Part shown: piece after piece, positions 28,100-38,802 of the stretch
How the letters are laid out: every line of letters starts with the position of its first letter
How positions within the stretch are numbered: the stretch's first letter is position 1
NCBI GenBank assembly: GCA_021774965.1
Contig: JAJFIL010000144.1
Location: forward strand, 1-54,146
Source of the DNA: Alphaproteobacteria bacterium
GTDB taxonomy: Bacteria > Pseudomonadota > Alphaproteobacteria > JAJFIK01
DNA: 54,146 bases
Direction of reading: 5' to 3'
Notes under the pieces: model-generated
Database searches by the model: none
What the model was told of the DNA's origin: nothing
What the model saw: only the letters and a program-made list of their open reading frames with translations
Translations under genes and position numbers: made by a program

Positions 28100-29683
28100 A
28101 TGTCCATGCGTATGTCTGCAGGGCTATTTATTCTATTGGCAAGTCTGGTTTTTGGCGCAAATTCTGCCTTGGCGGAAAATGAGCTTCGTATCGGTCAGCG
28201 AGGGGATGCACTGACCCTTGACCCCTATGCTCAGGCCGAAGGGCCAACCTTTTCACTGCTCAGCCAAATGTATGAAACCCTTGTGGCGTTCGATCAGGAC
28301 CTGCAATTGGAGCCTGCGCTGGCCACGGATTGGGAGGTGGCGGAACCCACCCGCTGGCGCTTTACCTTGCGCCACAGTGTCCGCTTCCATGACGGCACGC
28401 CATTTGCGGCCTCCGATGTGGTATTCAGCATTCTTCGCGCTCAACAGGAACATTCCGACTACAGGCCATTTGTAAGTCACATCACAGAAGCCATCGCGGT
28501 TGATGCGCATACGGTGGAACTGGTAACAGACGTGCCGCTGCCTCTTTTGCCTCAGGACCTCACAAATATCCTGATCATGTCTCAGACCTGGCTGGAAGAG
28601 CACAACGCGGTGGCGGTGCAGAACTTTTCCGCAGGAGATGAGAACTATGCGGTCCGGCACTCAAATGGCACCGGGCCATTTGAACTGGAGTTACGGGAGC
28701 AGGATATTCGCACCATCATGGTGCGCAACGAAGACTGGTGGGGCCTTGGTGAACCCGATCCGCATAATCTGGACCGGGCGATTTTTATCGCCATATCCAA
28801 TGATTCAACACGCATTGCTGCCTTGTTGTCGGGGGAGATTGATCTGGTCACGGAACCACCGCTTCAGGATTTGCGCCGCATTGAACGGACCCCGGGGTTC
28901 AAACTGGAAGAGATTGCCCAAGTGCGCACAATTTTCCTGGGCATGGACCAGGCAAGCGCTGAATTGCAGACCTCGAATATTGAAGGCCGCAATCCGCTCG
29001 CCGATGTGCGGGTGCGCCAGGCGATGTATCAAGCGTTGGATATGGACGCCATTCAAAGCCGCATCATGCGTGGGCGCTCAGCTCCCGCAGGTATGTTAAT
29101 CGCACCGGGCATTAATGGCTATGACGCGGGTCTTGATGCACGGCTGCCATATGACCCCGACCAATCACGCGCGCTTTTGGCGGAGGCTGGTTATGCAGAC
29201 GGTTTCTCAATTCGTCTTGATTGTCCCAACAATCGTTATGTCAATGATGAGGCCGTGTGTCAGGCCATTGTCGGCATGTTGGCGCGGGTGGGCATTGACG
29301 TCTCCCTGGAAGCCATCCCCAAGACTTTGCATTTTCCAAAACTGGAAAGACGAGAATCTGATTTCTATATGCTTGGCTGGGGCCCGGGCACATTGGATAG
29401 CCAGGACGTCTTTACCTATCTCTATGCAACGGGCGGGCTGTGGAATGTAGGGGAATATTCAAACCCTGCCATGGATGCGTTGATCGAAGCAGGCACCTCA
29501 GAATTTGATGTGGAGCTGCGCAACGATCTCTTGCGTCAGGTCTGGGAGATCGCCGTTGAAGAAGTGGTCTACCTTCCGCTTCATCATCAGGTACTGGTCT
29601 GGGCCATGCGCGACCACGTGAACACCCCCATCACTGCCAACAACAATATTCAACTGCGCTGGATGCATATGGACGAAGACTAG
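28100..29683 (+). CDS. ABC transporter substrate-binding protein, family 5 (oligopeptide/dipeptide type)
   Basis: Signal peptide, then ENELRIGQRGDALTLDPYAQAEGPTFSLLSQMYETLVAFD, WRFTLRHSVRFHDGTPFAASDVVFS, DVRVRQAMYQALD. No permease or ATPase genes adjacent. Confidence 0.9.
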   Translation: MSMRMSAGLFILLASLVFGANSALAENELRIGQRGDALTLDPYAQAEGPTFSLLSQMYETLVAFDQDLQLEPALATDWEVAEPTRWRFTLRHSVRFHDGTPFAASDVVFSILRAQQEHSDYRPFVSHITEAIAVDAHTVELVTDVPLPLLPQDLTNILIMSQTWLEEHNAVAVQNFSAGDENYAVRHSNGTGPFELELREQDIRTIMVRNEDWWGLGEPDPHNLDRAIFIAISNDSTRIAALLSGEIDLVTEPPLQDLRRIERTPGFKLEEIAQVRTIFLGMDQASAELQTSNIEGRNPLADVRVRQAMYQALDMDAIQSRIMRGRSAPAGMLIAPGINGYDAGLDARLPYDPDQSRALLAEAGYADGFSIRLDCPNNRYVNDEAVCQAIVGMLARVGIDVSLEAIPKTLHFPKLERRESDFYMLGWGPGTLDSQDVFTYLYATGGLWNVGEYSNPAMDALIEAGTSEFDVELRNDLLRQVWEIAVEEVVYLPLHHQVLVWAMRDHVNTPITANNNIQLRWMHMDED

Positions 29684-31272
29684 GCGTGCAGATTGGCTTC
29701 GCTCGGGAAATCATATTCCCGGTCGGCCAGGCGGCCTTCGCCAATACTGTCGTCGACGGGGCGGGCCAAAAAGCAGCCGAGGATTTTCATCTCACCGGAT
29801 GAGGCCTTGCCTTCGCCCTTCAGGCCTTCGAATTTTGCGCGCTTTTCAACTTGCGCCAGAACACTGTTCAGCCCGCCACCGCCCAGTCCATGGCTCTGAT
29901 TGGCCTTGCCTTTGGCATCTTTCTTGGGCGGAAAAGCTGCCCCCCGCACCTCAATGATGGCCCCCTCGCCCTTTCCCACTTGTGAGGCAGGCAGTATCTG
30001 TATCATTTCAATAGGAAAGCGTGAGTTGCTGGTCAGGGGCTGTAAGACCTGGTGAATGGATTTGTCTTTGTTAGAGCTCCGTACAAAGACAAAAGTACGA
30101 TAGGCGCTAAGCGGCTGCTTGCGAGATTTCACAGACGTGTTGTGTTTGTCACCTGCGCGCAGTTTTAGTTCCCGCCGGGCGGCAAGGAACTCCTCGCGCC
30201 GCTGGTTGCGGTCCATATCATCAAAGGGCCCCGCTGCCTTGAGCCGCGGCTTAAAGACCCGAGCCACTGGATTGTGATTTTCCTCAAACCCGGGCTGCTT
30301 CAGTAATTTGAGAACCTTAGCAAGATCGGCAAAGCCCGTGTGTTTGCGAAACTCTGGCGGAACCCCGTTTTTGGTCAGCAAGAAGACCTTGGCGGCAAGC
30401 TTATAACCTCCATCCTCGTCCAAGATACGCTCCCGCCCCTCAATTGCCTTAACCTCAGGCCTGTCTGCAAGCTCGGAAAGTTCCCGAAGCTGGCGCAGTT
30501 GATCATCGTCGGCGGGGCGCTGCTCGCCTTCTTCACCTTCACCGAAGGTGGTAGCAAAAAGTTGCCGGTCGTGGTCTTGTGTTACCGCCTTTTCATCTCT
30601 GGGCGATTTTTCCATGACCAGATACCGGGTGATATTGTCACCTTCATAATCCTGAACATTGCGCTCAATGATGATGAGGTCATACATGTTTGCGCAGAAG
30701 GCACCGGCGATGGCGGCAACAGCCTCCCCAAAGGGCGGGTTTTCAATTTCCTGCGCCAGCTCATCTGCTTCGGTCTTGATGCTTTTGGCGGCAGTGGCGG
30801 TGCACAGCATGGTAATGGGCCGCGCCCGAGGTAAATTCCTTGCAATATAATCCCGGCACTGACGAAGCCCTTGTTCATCCGAGCGCACTTCCTCAACGGC
30901 AGAAAGAATGGCGGCCCGTTTGGCATCCGTCACGTCAGATTGCTGATGAACCCCAAACCGTGTCGCCAGCGCGCGGGTCACCATCAACGAGTGATTGATC
31001 TGGTGGTAAAGCTCATCCACAACGCCAAAGCCATATTGCGCCAGAAGGGATAGAGGCTCGATCACGTTGCCGGTACGGGAATTATGGACGGCCACCACGG
31101 CCCTATTGGCACGCCCGTCATTGAGAAGCTCGAAAACCTCCTCATAGGTCGGCTGGGGGGCGGGCTGGAAATGGTCCTGCACGAAACTGGCACGCCGCGT
31201 AACATTATGCCCGCACGCGCCTTTTTCGCCTTGGCAGGCAATCCAGCTGGTGTGGTGTTTTGGCGCCGTCAT
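29680..31272 (-). CDS. Divergent prephenate-dehydratase-like protein with long C-terminal extension
   Basis: N-terminal half follows the PDT pattern (YEEVFELLNDGRANRAVVAVHNS, GLRQCRDYIARNLPRA, GDNITRYLVMEK, i.e. a TRF-like motif). A possible ACT-like segment lies near the C-terminus. Confidence 0.6.
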   Translation of the reverse strand: MTAPKHHTSWIACQGEKGACGHNVTRRASFVQDHFQPAPQPTYEEVFELLNDGRANRAVVAVHNSRTGNVIEPLSLLAQYGFGVVDELYHQINHSLMVTRALATRFGVHQQSDVTDAKRAAILSAVEEVRSDEQGLRQCRDYIARNLPRARPITMLCTATAAKSIKTEADELAQEIENPPFGEAVAAIAGAFCANMYDLIIIERNVQDYEGDNITRYLVMEKSPRDEKAVTQDHDRQLFATTFGEGEEGEQRPADDDQLRQLRELSELADRPEVKAIEGRERILDEDGGYKLAAKVFLLTKNGVPPEFRKHTGFADLAKVLKLLKQPGFEENHNPVARVFKPRLKAAGPFDDMDRNQRREEFLAARRELKLRAGDKHNTSVKSRKQPLSAYRTFVFVRSSNKDKSIHQVLQPLTSNSRFPIEMIQILPASQVGKGEGAIIEVRGAAFPPKKDAKGKANQSHGLGGGGLNSVLAQVEKRAKFEGLKGEGKASSGEMKILGCFLARPVDDSIGEGRLADREYDFPSEANLHA

Positions 31273-31458
31273 AAGGCCCCTCGGTATCTGAGAGTTCACA
31301 GATTATACATGCAAGCCACCCAAAGCCCCAGGATCGCTTGCTACCAGCATATAATGTGAATCGGGCATTTGGTCCAGAAACGCGAATGCACATATGTGAT
31401 GAGATGAACTCACCACAAAACGGTTTCGTGACTTTCTAACAATCGGGATGTGGCACCG

Positions 31459-31531
31459 CCCTAAAGTACAAACTTAGCCCGTGCTCCCTAAAGCACAAAC
31501 TTAGCCCGTGCTCCCTAGAGCACAAACTTAG
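31459..31531. repeat. 27-bp tandem repeat, about 2.7 copies, spanning the hslU stop codon
   Basis: CCCTAAAGTACAAACTTAGCCCGTGCT / CCCTAAAGCACAAACTTAGCCCGTGCT / CCCTAGAGCACAAACTTAG. Confidence 0.95.
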
Positions 31532-32831
31532 AAAGATCCGCGTTCTTGGCCAGCTCGCCGATGTGTTCTTCCACAAAATCTCCATCAATGATGACGGTCT
31601 CGCCGGAACGATCGGTGGCGGTAAAGCTGATTTCGTCCAGCACCCGCTCGAGCACAGTATGTAGCCTACGCGCGCCGATGTTTTCCACTGAGGTGTTTAC
31701 GTCCGCAGCAATAGTGGCAAGGGCCTCGATACCATCTGTAGTGAAATCCAGGGTCAAGCCTTCAGTTTCCATGAGGGCGCAATATTGCTTGATCAAGCTG
31801 GCTTCGGGCTCGGTCAAAATGCGGATGAAATCCTCGCGGGTCAGCGCGGTCAGCTCCACACGGATGGGCAAGCGCCCTTGAAGCTCCGGCAGCAAGTCCG
31901 AAGGCTTGGCCAGATGGAACGCGCCAGAGGCCACAAACAAAATATGGTCGGTCTTTACCGGTCCATGTTTGGTGGCTACTGTGGTCCCTTCGATGAGTGG
32001 CAGCAGATCGCGCTGCACCCCTTCGCGGGAGACATCCCCTCCCCGTGCATCGGACCGCGCAGTGATTTTGTCGATCTCATCTAAGAACACAATGCCATCG
32101 TTTTCAGCAGCAGAGATGGCCTCGCGCACGATCAGCTCATCATCCAACAGCTTGTCAGATTCCTCTGCGACCAGGGGCTCATAGGCATCAATGACCTTCA
32201 TGCGGCGGGTCTTGGTGCGCGCGCCCATGCCCTTGCCCAGAATATCGCCCAGATTGATCATGCCCATTTGTGCGCCCGGCATGCCGGGGATTTCAAAGCC
32301 GCCCATGGGACTGGAGGTATCAGTCACTTCCAGGTCAATCTCTTTGTCATTCAGCAAACCATCGCGCAGCTTGGCGCGGAAACTATCGCGGGTGGCCGCA
32401 CCTGAATCCTTACCTACAAGGGCATCTACCACGCGCTCCTCGGCGGCGGAATAGGCGGCAGCTTGCACCTCTTTGCGCTTTTTCTCGCGGGTGAGAGATA
32501 TGGAAATTTCAATCAGATCACGGATGATCTGTTCCACGTCGCGGCCCACATAGCCTACTTCGGTAAACTTGGTGGCTTCAATTTTGAGGAATGGCGCGCC
32601 CGCCAATCGTGCCAGGCGGCGAGAGATCTCTGTCTTGCCCACGCCGGTGGGGCCAATCATCAAGATGTTCTTGGGCAGCACTTCTTCTTTTAAGTCATCA
32701 GAAAGCTGCTGGCGCCGCCATCTGTTCCGAAGGGCAATGGCAACGGCGCGTTTGGCGTCCGCCTGGCCAACGATGAAACGATCAAGTTCAGAAACAATCT
32801 CTCGGGGAGTAAAGGCAGTGGATGTTGTCAT
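31515..32831 (-). CDS. hslU: ATP-dependent protease ATPase subunit HslU
   Basis: [58 protein letters not shown]-terminal LSKFVL. Confidence 0.97.
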   Translation of the reverse strand: MTTSTAFTPREIVSELDRFIVGQADAKRAVAIALRNRWRRQQLSDDLKEEVLPKNILMIGPTGVGKTEISRRLARLAGAPFLKIEATKFTEVGYVGRDVEQIIRDLIEISISLTREKKRKEVQAAAYSAAEERVVDALVGKDSGAATRDSFRAKLRDGLLNDKEIDLEVTDTSSPMGGFEIPGMPGAQMGMINLGDILGKGMGARTKTRRMKVIDAYEPLVAEESDKLLDDELIVREAISAAENDGIVFLDEIDKITARSDARGGDVSREGVQRDLLPLIEGTTVATKHGPVKTDHILFVASGAFHLAKPSDLLPELQGRLPIRVELTALTREDFIRILTEPEASLIKQYCALMETEGLTLDFTTDGIEALATIAADVNTSVENIGARRLHTVLERVLDEISFTATDRSGETVIIDGDFVEEHIGELAKNADLSKFVL

Positions 32832-33391
32832 TACGCACTCAGTTTTTCGATGGTGAGGTTTTCATTGGTGTAAACGCAGATCTCGGCAGCGATGGACATG
32901 GCCTTGCGCGCAATGGCTTCGGCGTCCATGTCCGTGTCGATCAGGGCCCGGGCTGCGGCCAGCGCAAAGGTGCCGCCCGAGCCGATACCCGCGATATTGT
33001 TTTCCGGCTCCAAAACATCCCCCGTGCCGGTGAGCACCAGAGAGGTTTTTGCGTCCGCTACAATCATCATGGCTTCCAGGCGGCGGAGGTATCTGTCCGT
33101 GCGCCAGTCCTTGGCCAATTCTACAGAGGCGCGCAACAGCTGATCAGGATATTGCTCCAGCTTGGCTTCCAGGCGCTCAAACAGGGTGAAGGCATCGGCC
33201 GTGGCCCCGGCAAAGCCGCCAATCACTTTGTTGCCTTTTGGGCCCCCCGCGCCAAGCTGGCGAACCTTGCGGGCGCTGGCCTTGATCACAGTGGAGCCGA
33301 GGGTGACCTGCCCGTCGCCCGCCACGACAACCTCGTTACCCTTGCGCACGGTCAGGATGGTGGTGCCGTGCATGATCACGCTGTCACTCAT
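32831..33391 (-). CDS. hslV: ATP-dependent protease proteolytic subunit HslV
   Basis: [26 protein letters not shown] (catalytic Thr in HGTT), [25 protein letters not shown]. Confidence 0.97.
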   Translation of the reverse strand: MSDSVIMHGTTILTVRKGNEVVVAGDGQVTLGSTVIKASARKVRQLGAGGPKGNKVIGGFAGATADAFTLFERLEAKLEQYPDQLLRASVELAKDWRTDRYLRRLEAMMIVADAKTSLVLTGTGDVLEPENNIAGIGSGGTFALAAARALIDTDMDAEAIARKAMSIAAEICVYTNENLTIEKLSA

Positions 33392-33658
33392 AAGGGATGC
33401 CTTTTTTGGAAGCCTTGAAGGGACCTCTCATGTGGCCATGAGGGGGCATCCGTCAAGGGGGGCGTCACCTATTTGGGGCGTCAGAAGGCCCCCTCCCCCC
33501 AACTCTCGGTTGATTCGACGAATGGCCCTAAGGGGGCTAAGCTGTTCCTGCAATTACAGCGAAACGCCTTGGGTGGGGACCTAAGGTGTGGGGAAAGCTG
33601 GCCGTGTGCGCAACTGCGTGAATTTGGGCGCGGCAGGGGTCAGCGAATGGGGGAATAA

Positions 33659-34264
33659 ATGACTTTGATCATCAATGGTGCGCGGGCCCTTGCGGGCGCG
33701 GCGCTCATCGCATCTTTTGCCTGGGCACCATCAGCTGCGGCTGAAGACGGCGGCCACCTCTCAAACATTTACCTCGGTATTGGCGGCAGCGCTGTTTTTG
33801 GCGATGGCTGTGAGGATGTGAATTGCTCTGACAGTTTCAATGACTGGACGGTTGGGGTGCGCGGCACAGCGGGATATCAATTCAATGACTGGATAGCAGC
33901 CGAGCTGGGCGCTCACTATCTGGGCACGATCGATGATCCTGACATAAGTGACACCGATGACTTTACCGGCCAGGCCTTGAGCCTTTCCCTGTTGGCCCAA
34001 ACCACCCCGCGCAACGACATCAGCCTTTTTGGCCGCATCGGCGGAGCCTATGGCCGTATCGAGGAAACCGATGGCGACCCGGCCATTGCGGATGAAAGCG
34101 ATTCAGGCGGTGCCTTTCTTGTGGGTGCAGGCTTTAACCTGGACCTGGGCGGCAGCGCCCGGCTGCGCGGCGAAGTGGAATACATGGGCGGCCTGGGCGA
34201 GGACGAGCCTGCCGGTGAAGTGGACTACCTCATGTTCTCCGTCTCGGTCCTGTTTGGGCTTTAA
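33659..34264 (+). CDS. Outer-membrane beta-barrel protein (OmpA/porin-like fold)
   Basis: Signal peptide, alternating beta-strand pattern ([14 protein letters not shown]... [12 protein letters not shown]). Confidence 0.75.
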   Translation: MTLIINGARALAGAALIASFAWAPSAAAEDGGHLSNIYLGIGGSAVFGDGCEDVNCSDSFNDWTVGVRGTAGYQFNDWIAAELGAHYLGTIDDPDISDTDDFTGQALSLSLLAQTTPRNDISLFGRIGGAYGRIEETDGDPAIADESDSGGAFLVGAGFNLDLGGSARLRGEVEYMGGLGEDEPAGEVDYLMFSVSVLFGL

Positions 34265-34341
34265 CGGCCACTTCGCTTCCCGGCCCTATACCGCAGTGCA
34301 AAAATCCGCTATGGGAGGTCTCTGAGGAACGGAGAGCTTTC

Positions 34342-34938
34342 ATGGCCAATGCCGCGCGACAAGCCACAGCATCTCGCAAAACCCGCGAGACGGACATCAC
34401 CGTCACCGTCAATCTGGACGGCACGGGCACCAGCACGATTGCCACCGGCATCGGGTTTCTCGACCATATGCTCGAAGCATTCTCCAAACATTCCCTCATC
34501 GACCTGAATGTTGCCGCAACAGGCGATCTTCACATCGATGGCCATCACACCACTGAGGACGTAGGCCTGGTCATGGGTCAGGCAATTAGAGAGGCGCTTG
34601 GAGACAGAGCAGGTATCCGTCGTTTCGGGTCCGCAACAATTCCTATGGACGAGGCGTGTGCCCGCGCTGCGGTGGATATTTCGGGGCGTCCGTACCTTGT
34701 GTGGAAAGTGGAGTTTAGCCAAGACCGCCTGGGAGAGATGGACACCGAATTGTTCAAGGAATGGTTCGCCGCCTTCGCCCAGATGGCAGGGCTCACCCTT
34801 CATGTGGAAGTGCTCTACGGTGCGAACAATCACCACAAGATCGAGGCAAGCTTTAAGGCGCTGGCCCGTGCCTTGCGCCAGGCCATAGAGATGGATCCGC
34901 GCAGCCCGGGCATTCCCTCGACCAAAGGCAGCCTCTAA
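34342..34938 (+). CDS. hisB: Imidazoleglycerol-phosphate dehydratase
   Basis: [52 protein letters not shown]. Confidence 0.97.
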   Translation: MANAARQATASRKTRETDITVTVNLDGTGTSTIATGIGFLDHMLEAFSKHSLIDLNVAATGDLHIDGHHTTEDVGLVMGQAIREALGDRAGIRRFGSATIPMDEACARAAVDISGRPYLVWKVEFSQDRLGEMDTELFKEWFAAFAQMAGLTLHVEVLYGANNHHKIEASFKALARALRQAIEMDPRSPGIPSTKGSL

Positions 34939-34976
34939 AATACAAACTTTAAGACATAAAGGCATTTGAAGGACTT

Positions 34977-35636
34977 ATGCCCTCTAACCCGCCCATTACC
35001 GCGATTATCAACTATGGCTCCGGCAATCTGCGTTCCGCCCAAAAGGCGCTTGAGCGTGCCGCATTGGAGGGCAAGACCAGCACCAAGGTGGTGATTACAT
35101 CGCAAGCCGATGAGATTGCAAAAGCAGACCGCATCGTGCTGCCTGGGGTCGGCGCATTTGGCGACTGCATGGAGGGGCTCAAGGGCCTGGACGGGATGGT
35201 GGAGGCGCTGGAGGAAAGCGTGCTCAAGCGTGGCACGCCCTTTTTGGGCATCTGTGTGGGCATGCAGCTTTTGGCCACTGTGGGGCGGGAGCATGGAGAC
35301 CATAAGGGGCTCGGCTGGATCTCCGGCGAGGTAGTGCCGTTAGAGCCTTCAGATCCGGCCCTCAAAATCCCCCACATGGGTTGGAATGAGCTGATTGTTT
35401 CGCAACCGGAACATCCCTGCATGGCAGGCATTAACAGCGGCGACCACGCTTATTTCGTCCATAGCTTTCAGATGAAGCCCGGCGAGGCCGCCGTGGAAAC
35501 AGCTCATGTAGAATATGGTGGACCCATCTGCGCCGCCGTCGCGACGGCCAATATTTTCGGCACCCAGTTTCACCCGGAAAAAAGCCAGGCGACGGGGCTT
35601 AGGCTTTTGGCTAACTTCCTTGCCTGGAAACCCTAA
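34977..35636 (+). CDS. hisH: Imidazole glycerol phosphate synthase, glutamine amidotransferase subunit
   Basis: IINYGSGNLRSAQKALER, LPGVGAFGDCM, GTPFLGICVGMQLL, FGTQFHPEKSQATGLRLLANFL. Confidence 0.97.
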   Translation: MPSNPPITAIINYGSGNLRSAQKALERAALEGKTSTKVVITSQADEIAKADRIVLPGVGAFGDCMEGLKGLDGMVEALEESVLKRGTPFLGICVGMQLLATVGREHGDHKGLGWISGEVVPLEPSDPALKIPHMGWNELIVSQPEHPCMAGINSGDHAYFVHSFQMKPGEAAVETAHVEYGGPICAAVATANIFGTQFHPEKSQATGLRLLANFLAWKP

Positions 35637-35648
35637 GAGACATCACCC

Positions 35649-36380
35649 ATGATCATCTATCCCGCCATTGACCTGAAAGACGGCGAAGCCGTGCGCCTCA
35701 AAGAAGGCGACATGTCCCGGGTCACCGTGTTCAACAAGAACCCGGCAGCTCAGGCCCGCGCCTTTGAGGAGGCAGGCTTTGAGTGGTTGCACCTGGTAGA
35801 TCTCAATGGCGCCTTTGCGGGCGAGCCGGTGAATGTGGATGCGGTTAAAGCCATCCTTGAGGCGGTCACTGTGCCGGTTCAGTTGGGCGGCGGGATTCGT
35901 AACAAGATGATGGTTGACATATGGTTTGCCGCCGGGATCTCGCGCGTCATCCTGGGCACCGCTGCTGTCCGAGACCCGGACCTGGTGCGGGAGGCAGCTC
36001 GTGCCTATCCCGGCCAAATCGCGGTGGGTATTGATGCCCGCAATGGCCGTGTCGCCGTGGAAGGCTGGGCCGAGGCCTCCGAGCTGGAAGTCATTGAGAT
36101 GGCCAAACGCTTTGAAGGGGCCGGGATCGCCGCTATCATCTACACAGATATTGGCCGCGACGGACTTCTGACCGGCATCAATGTGGACGCCACGGCAGAG
36201 CTGGCTGGCGCCGTCTCCATCCCGGTGATCGCCAGCGGGGGTCTGAGCGATATCCGCGATATCCACGCTCTGAAAAAGCACGTCAATATCGAAGGCGTCA
36301 TCGCCGGTCGCGCCCTCTATGACGGGCGCCTGGATGTGGTCGAAGCGCTAGCGCTTGCCCAGGAAGCGAAAAGCCGATGA
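35649..36380 (+). CDS. hisA: Phosphoribosylformimino-5-aminoimidazole carboxamide ribotide isomerase
   Basis: [56 protein letters not shown]. Confidence 0.97.
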   Translation: MIIYPAIDLKDGEAVRLKEGDMSRVTVFNKNPAAQARAFEEAGFEWLHLVDLNGAFAGEPVNVDAVKAILEAVTVPVQLGGGIRNKMMVDIWFAAGISRVILGTAAVRDPDLVREAARAYPGQIAVGIDARNGRVAVEGWAEASELEVIEMAKRFEGAGIAAIIYTDIGRDGLLTGINVDATAELAGAVSIPVIASGGLSDIRDIHALKKHVNIEGVIAGRALYDGRLDVVEALALAQEAKSR

Positions 36381-37138
36381 CCCTGAAACTTCGCATTATC
36401 CCCTGTCTCGACGTCAAGGATGGGCGCGTGGTCAAGGGGGTCAATTTTGTGGGCTTGCGAGATGCGGGCGATCCGGTGGAACAGGCGCGGCTCTATGATG
36501 CCGCGGGGGCCGATGAGCTCTGTTTTCTTGATATCACCGCCAGTTCCGACAATCGCAGCATTCTACTAGATGTTGTTCAACATACGGCGGAAGAATGTTT
36601 CATGCCCCTCACCGTGGGGGGCGGGGTGCGCACTCTGGATGACATCCGCGCGCTTCTGGCAGCGGGGGCTGACAAGGTGGCGATCAATACAGCTGCAGTA
36701 AAGAACCCGGATTTTGTGCGCAAAGCTGCGGAGAAATTCGGTGGCCAATGTGTGGTGGTCGCTATTGACGCAAAGTCGGTAAGCCCCGGTAAGTGGGAAA
36801 TTTTCACCCACGGCGGGCGCACGGCCACGGGGCTGGATGCCCTGGAATTCGCAACCCTCATGGCGGAAAAGGGCGCAGGGGAGCTGCTTGTGACCTCCAT
36901 GGATCGCGATGGCACCAAGGATGGTTATGACCTTGCCCTGACCCGCGCCATTACCGACGCTGTGACTGTGCCTGTGATTGCTTCGGGCGGGGTAGGGACC
37001 CTTGATCATCTGGCGGACGGTGCCGAGATCGGCGGCGCCACCGGGCTGCTGGCGGCATCAATCTTTCACTTCGGAGAGCATTCAGTGGCGGAGGCCAAAG
37101 CGCATCTGGCCGCCAGGGGCTTGCCGGTAAGGGGGTAG
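36377..37138 (+). CDS. hisF: Imidazole glycerol phosphate synthase, cyclase subunit
   Basis: [59 protein letters not shown]. Confidence 0.97.
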   Translation: MTLKLRIIPCLDVKDGRVVKGVNFVGLRDAGDPVEQARLYDAAGADELCFLDITASSDNRSILLDVVQHTAEECFMPLTVGGGVRTLDDIRALLAAGADKVAINTAAVKNPDFVRKAAEKFGGQCVVVAIDAKSVSPGKWEIFTHGGRTATGLDALEFATLMAEKGAGELLVTSMDRDGTKDGYDLALTRAITDAVTVPVIASGGVGTLDHLADGAEIGGATGLLAASIFHFGEHSVAEAKAHLAARGLPVRG

Positions 37139-37269
37139 CGATAGGGTATGTTATATATCATATTGTATCTTGTGACAGATCCTCTGGGTGATCGGCTGAA
37201 TGGGTAAGTTGCCGCACTTGAACTCCTTTGCGAACAGTGGGAAGCCAGATGCAGCAAGGAGTATGCGCC

Positions 37270-37602
37270 ATGACCCACATTCTCGATCGCCTGGCTGCCA
37301 CCATTGATGCCCGCAAGGGCTCGGACCCCGGAACAAGCTATACGGCAAGTGTGCTGGCCCGCGGCACCGACGGTGCGGCGGCAAAATTCAGGGAAGAATC
37401 TGCAGAATTCATAGCAGCCGTGCTCAATGAGACCCCAGACCGCATCGCGGCGGAGGCCTCAGACGTCATCTATCACTTGCTGGTGGCTATGGCCGCAGCA
37501 GATGTGCCCGCCGCCAATCTATGGGCCGAGCTTGAGGCCCGCGAAGGCATCTCCGGGCATGCGGAAAAATCCTCGCGGGGCAAGAAGAAAAAGAAGGGCT
37601 AA
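37270..37602 (+). CDS. hisE: Phosphoribosyl-ATP pyrophosphatase
   Basis: LDRLAATIDARKGSDPGTSYTASVLARG, KFREESAEFIAAVL, ASDVIYHLLVAM. Downstream of hisF. Start chosen at ATG 37270. Confidence 0.93.
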   Translation: MTHILDRLAATIDARKGSDPGTSYTASVLARGTDGAAAKFREESAEFIAAVLNETPDRIAAEASDVIYHLLVAMAAADVPAANLWAELEAREGISGHAEKSSRGKKKKKG

Positions 37603-37620
37603 GCGCCAATAACGCTCCTC

Positions 37621-38622
37621 TTAGCCAGCCAGCAAACCAGCCTCTGACGCCAGTGCCTTGAGGTCTGCTTCAGGCCGTGCGCCGAAGTGACTGATAATTT
37701 CTGCCGCAGCTAGCGAGCCCAAATGTCCGCAGGTTTTTGCGTCGCGTCCGTGGGCCAGGCCAAAGAGGAAGCCCGCGGCATATAGATCGCCTGCGCCAGT
37801 GGTATCCACCACCTTGTCCACAGGGGCAGCGGAGATCACGTGAACCTCATCCCCCCACAAAACGACTGATCCGTGTTCGGAGCGGGTTAGCCCCGCCACC
37901 GGGCAATGGTTCCTAAGGGCCTGAAGGCCATCATCAAAGCTGTCGGTCTGATAAAGCGCCTTCAGCTCGTCCTCATTGGCGAAAAGCACATCAACTTGCG
38001 TTTCCACCAGGTGTAGGAACTCCTCGCGATATCGATCCACGCAGAATGAATCTGACAGGGTCAGCGCCACCCGGCGACCGGCGGCATGGGCCGCGTCCGC
38101 TGCCTTGTAAAAAGCCTCTTTCGCAGGCGCAGGATCAAACAGATAGCCCTCAAGATAGGTCACCGCAGCGCTGGCAATATGTCCCGGGTCCACATCTTCT
38201 GGACTTAAAGTGGCCGAGGCGCCCAAAAATGTATTCATGGAACGCTGAGCATCCGGGGTGACCATAATCAGGCAACGCGCTGTGGGCTCACCTTCCACGG
38301 CCTTGGCCGTATCGAACGAGACCCCTGCCGCGCCAATGTCATGGGCAAAGACAGCGCCCAGCTGATCATCGCGCACTTTGCCGATATAGGCAGCCGCACC
38401 GCCCAGGCCCGCAACTCCCACCATGGTGTTGGCCGCCGAGCCGCCGGAGATTTCTATCGCTGGGGCCATGAGGCTATAAAGCTCGTCCGCGCGGGCCGTG
38501 TCGATCAGGCTCATGGAGCCTTTCTCAATGCCATTGGTGGTCAGGAAGGCGTCATCGGAATGGGCCAATACATCAACAATGGCATTGCCGATGCCAAGCA
38601 CATCGATACTTGCGTCGCTCAT
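37621..38622 (-). CDS. PfkB-family carbohydrate/nucleoside kinase (adenosine-kinase-like)
   Basis: DVLGIGNAIVDVLAHSDDAFL, GGSAANTMVGVAGLGGAAAYIGKVRDDQLG, DTTGAGDLYAAGFLFGLA. Confidence 0.92.
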   Translation of the reverse strand: MSDASIDVLGIGNAIVDVLAHSDDAFLTTNGIEKGSMSLIDTARADELYSLMAPAIEISGGSAANTMVGVAGLGGAAAYIGKVRDDQLGAVFAHDIGAAGVSFDTAKAVEGEPTARCLIMVTPDAQRSMNTFLGASATLSPEDVDPGHIASAAVTYLEGYLFDPAPAKEAFYKAADAAHAAGRRVALTLSDSFCVDRYREEFLHLVETQVDVLFANEDELKALYQTDSFDDGLQALRNHCPVAGLTRSEHGSVVLWGDEVHVISAAPVDKVVDTTGAGDLYAAGFLFGLAHGRDAKTCGHLGSLAAAEIISHFGARPEADLKALASEAGLLAG

Positions 38623-38802
38623 GGAGGGAACCTCGAAGATAGGGGTGTTCGGAGAAGTGATTTGGTACCGCGGGAGTATAGGCAAAGGTCTCGCGGCAGC
38701 AATGGCTGGTTTTAGAGACATATTCACTGGGTCTAAGGGAGGGTCTTTACCCTCTGCAACTATTGGTTACAATGTGGTGGGTTTTGGTGAAAGCGAGTTC
38801 TC

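Noticed and set aside
31459-31531. Considered as a CRISPR-like or terminator array
   Set aside because: Only 2.7 contiguous copies, no spacers and no strong hairpin. It is a tandem duplication of the hslU 3' end.
34342-37602. hisBHAFE next to hslVU as an unusual arrangement
   Set aside because: This adjacency is, to my knowledge, common in alphaproteobacteria, so not reported as novel.
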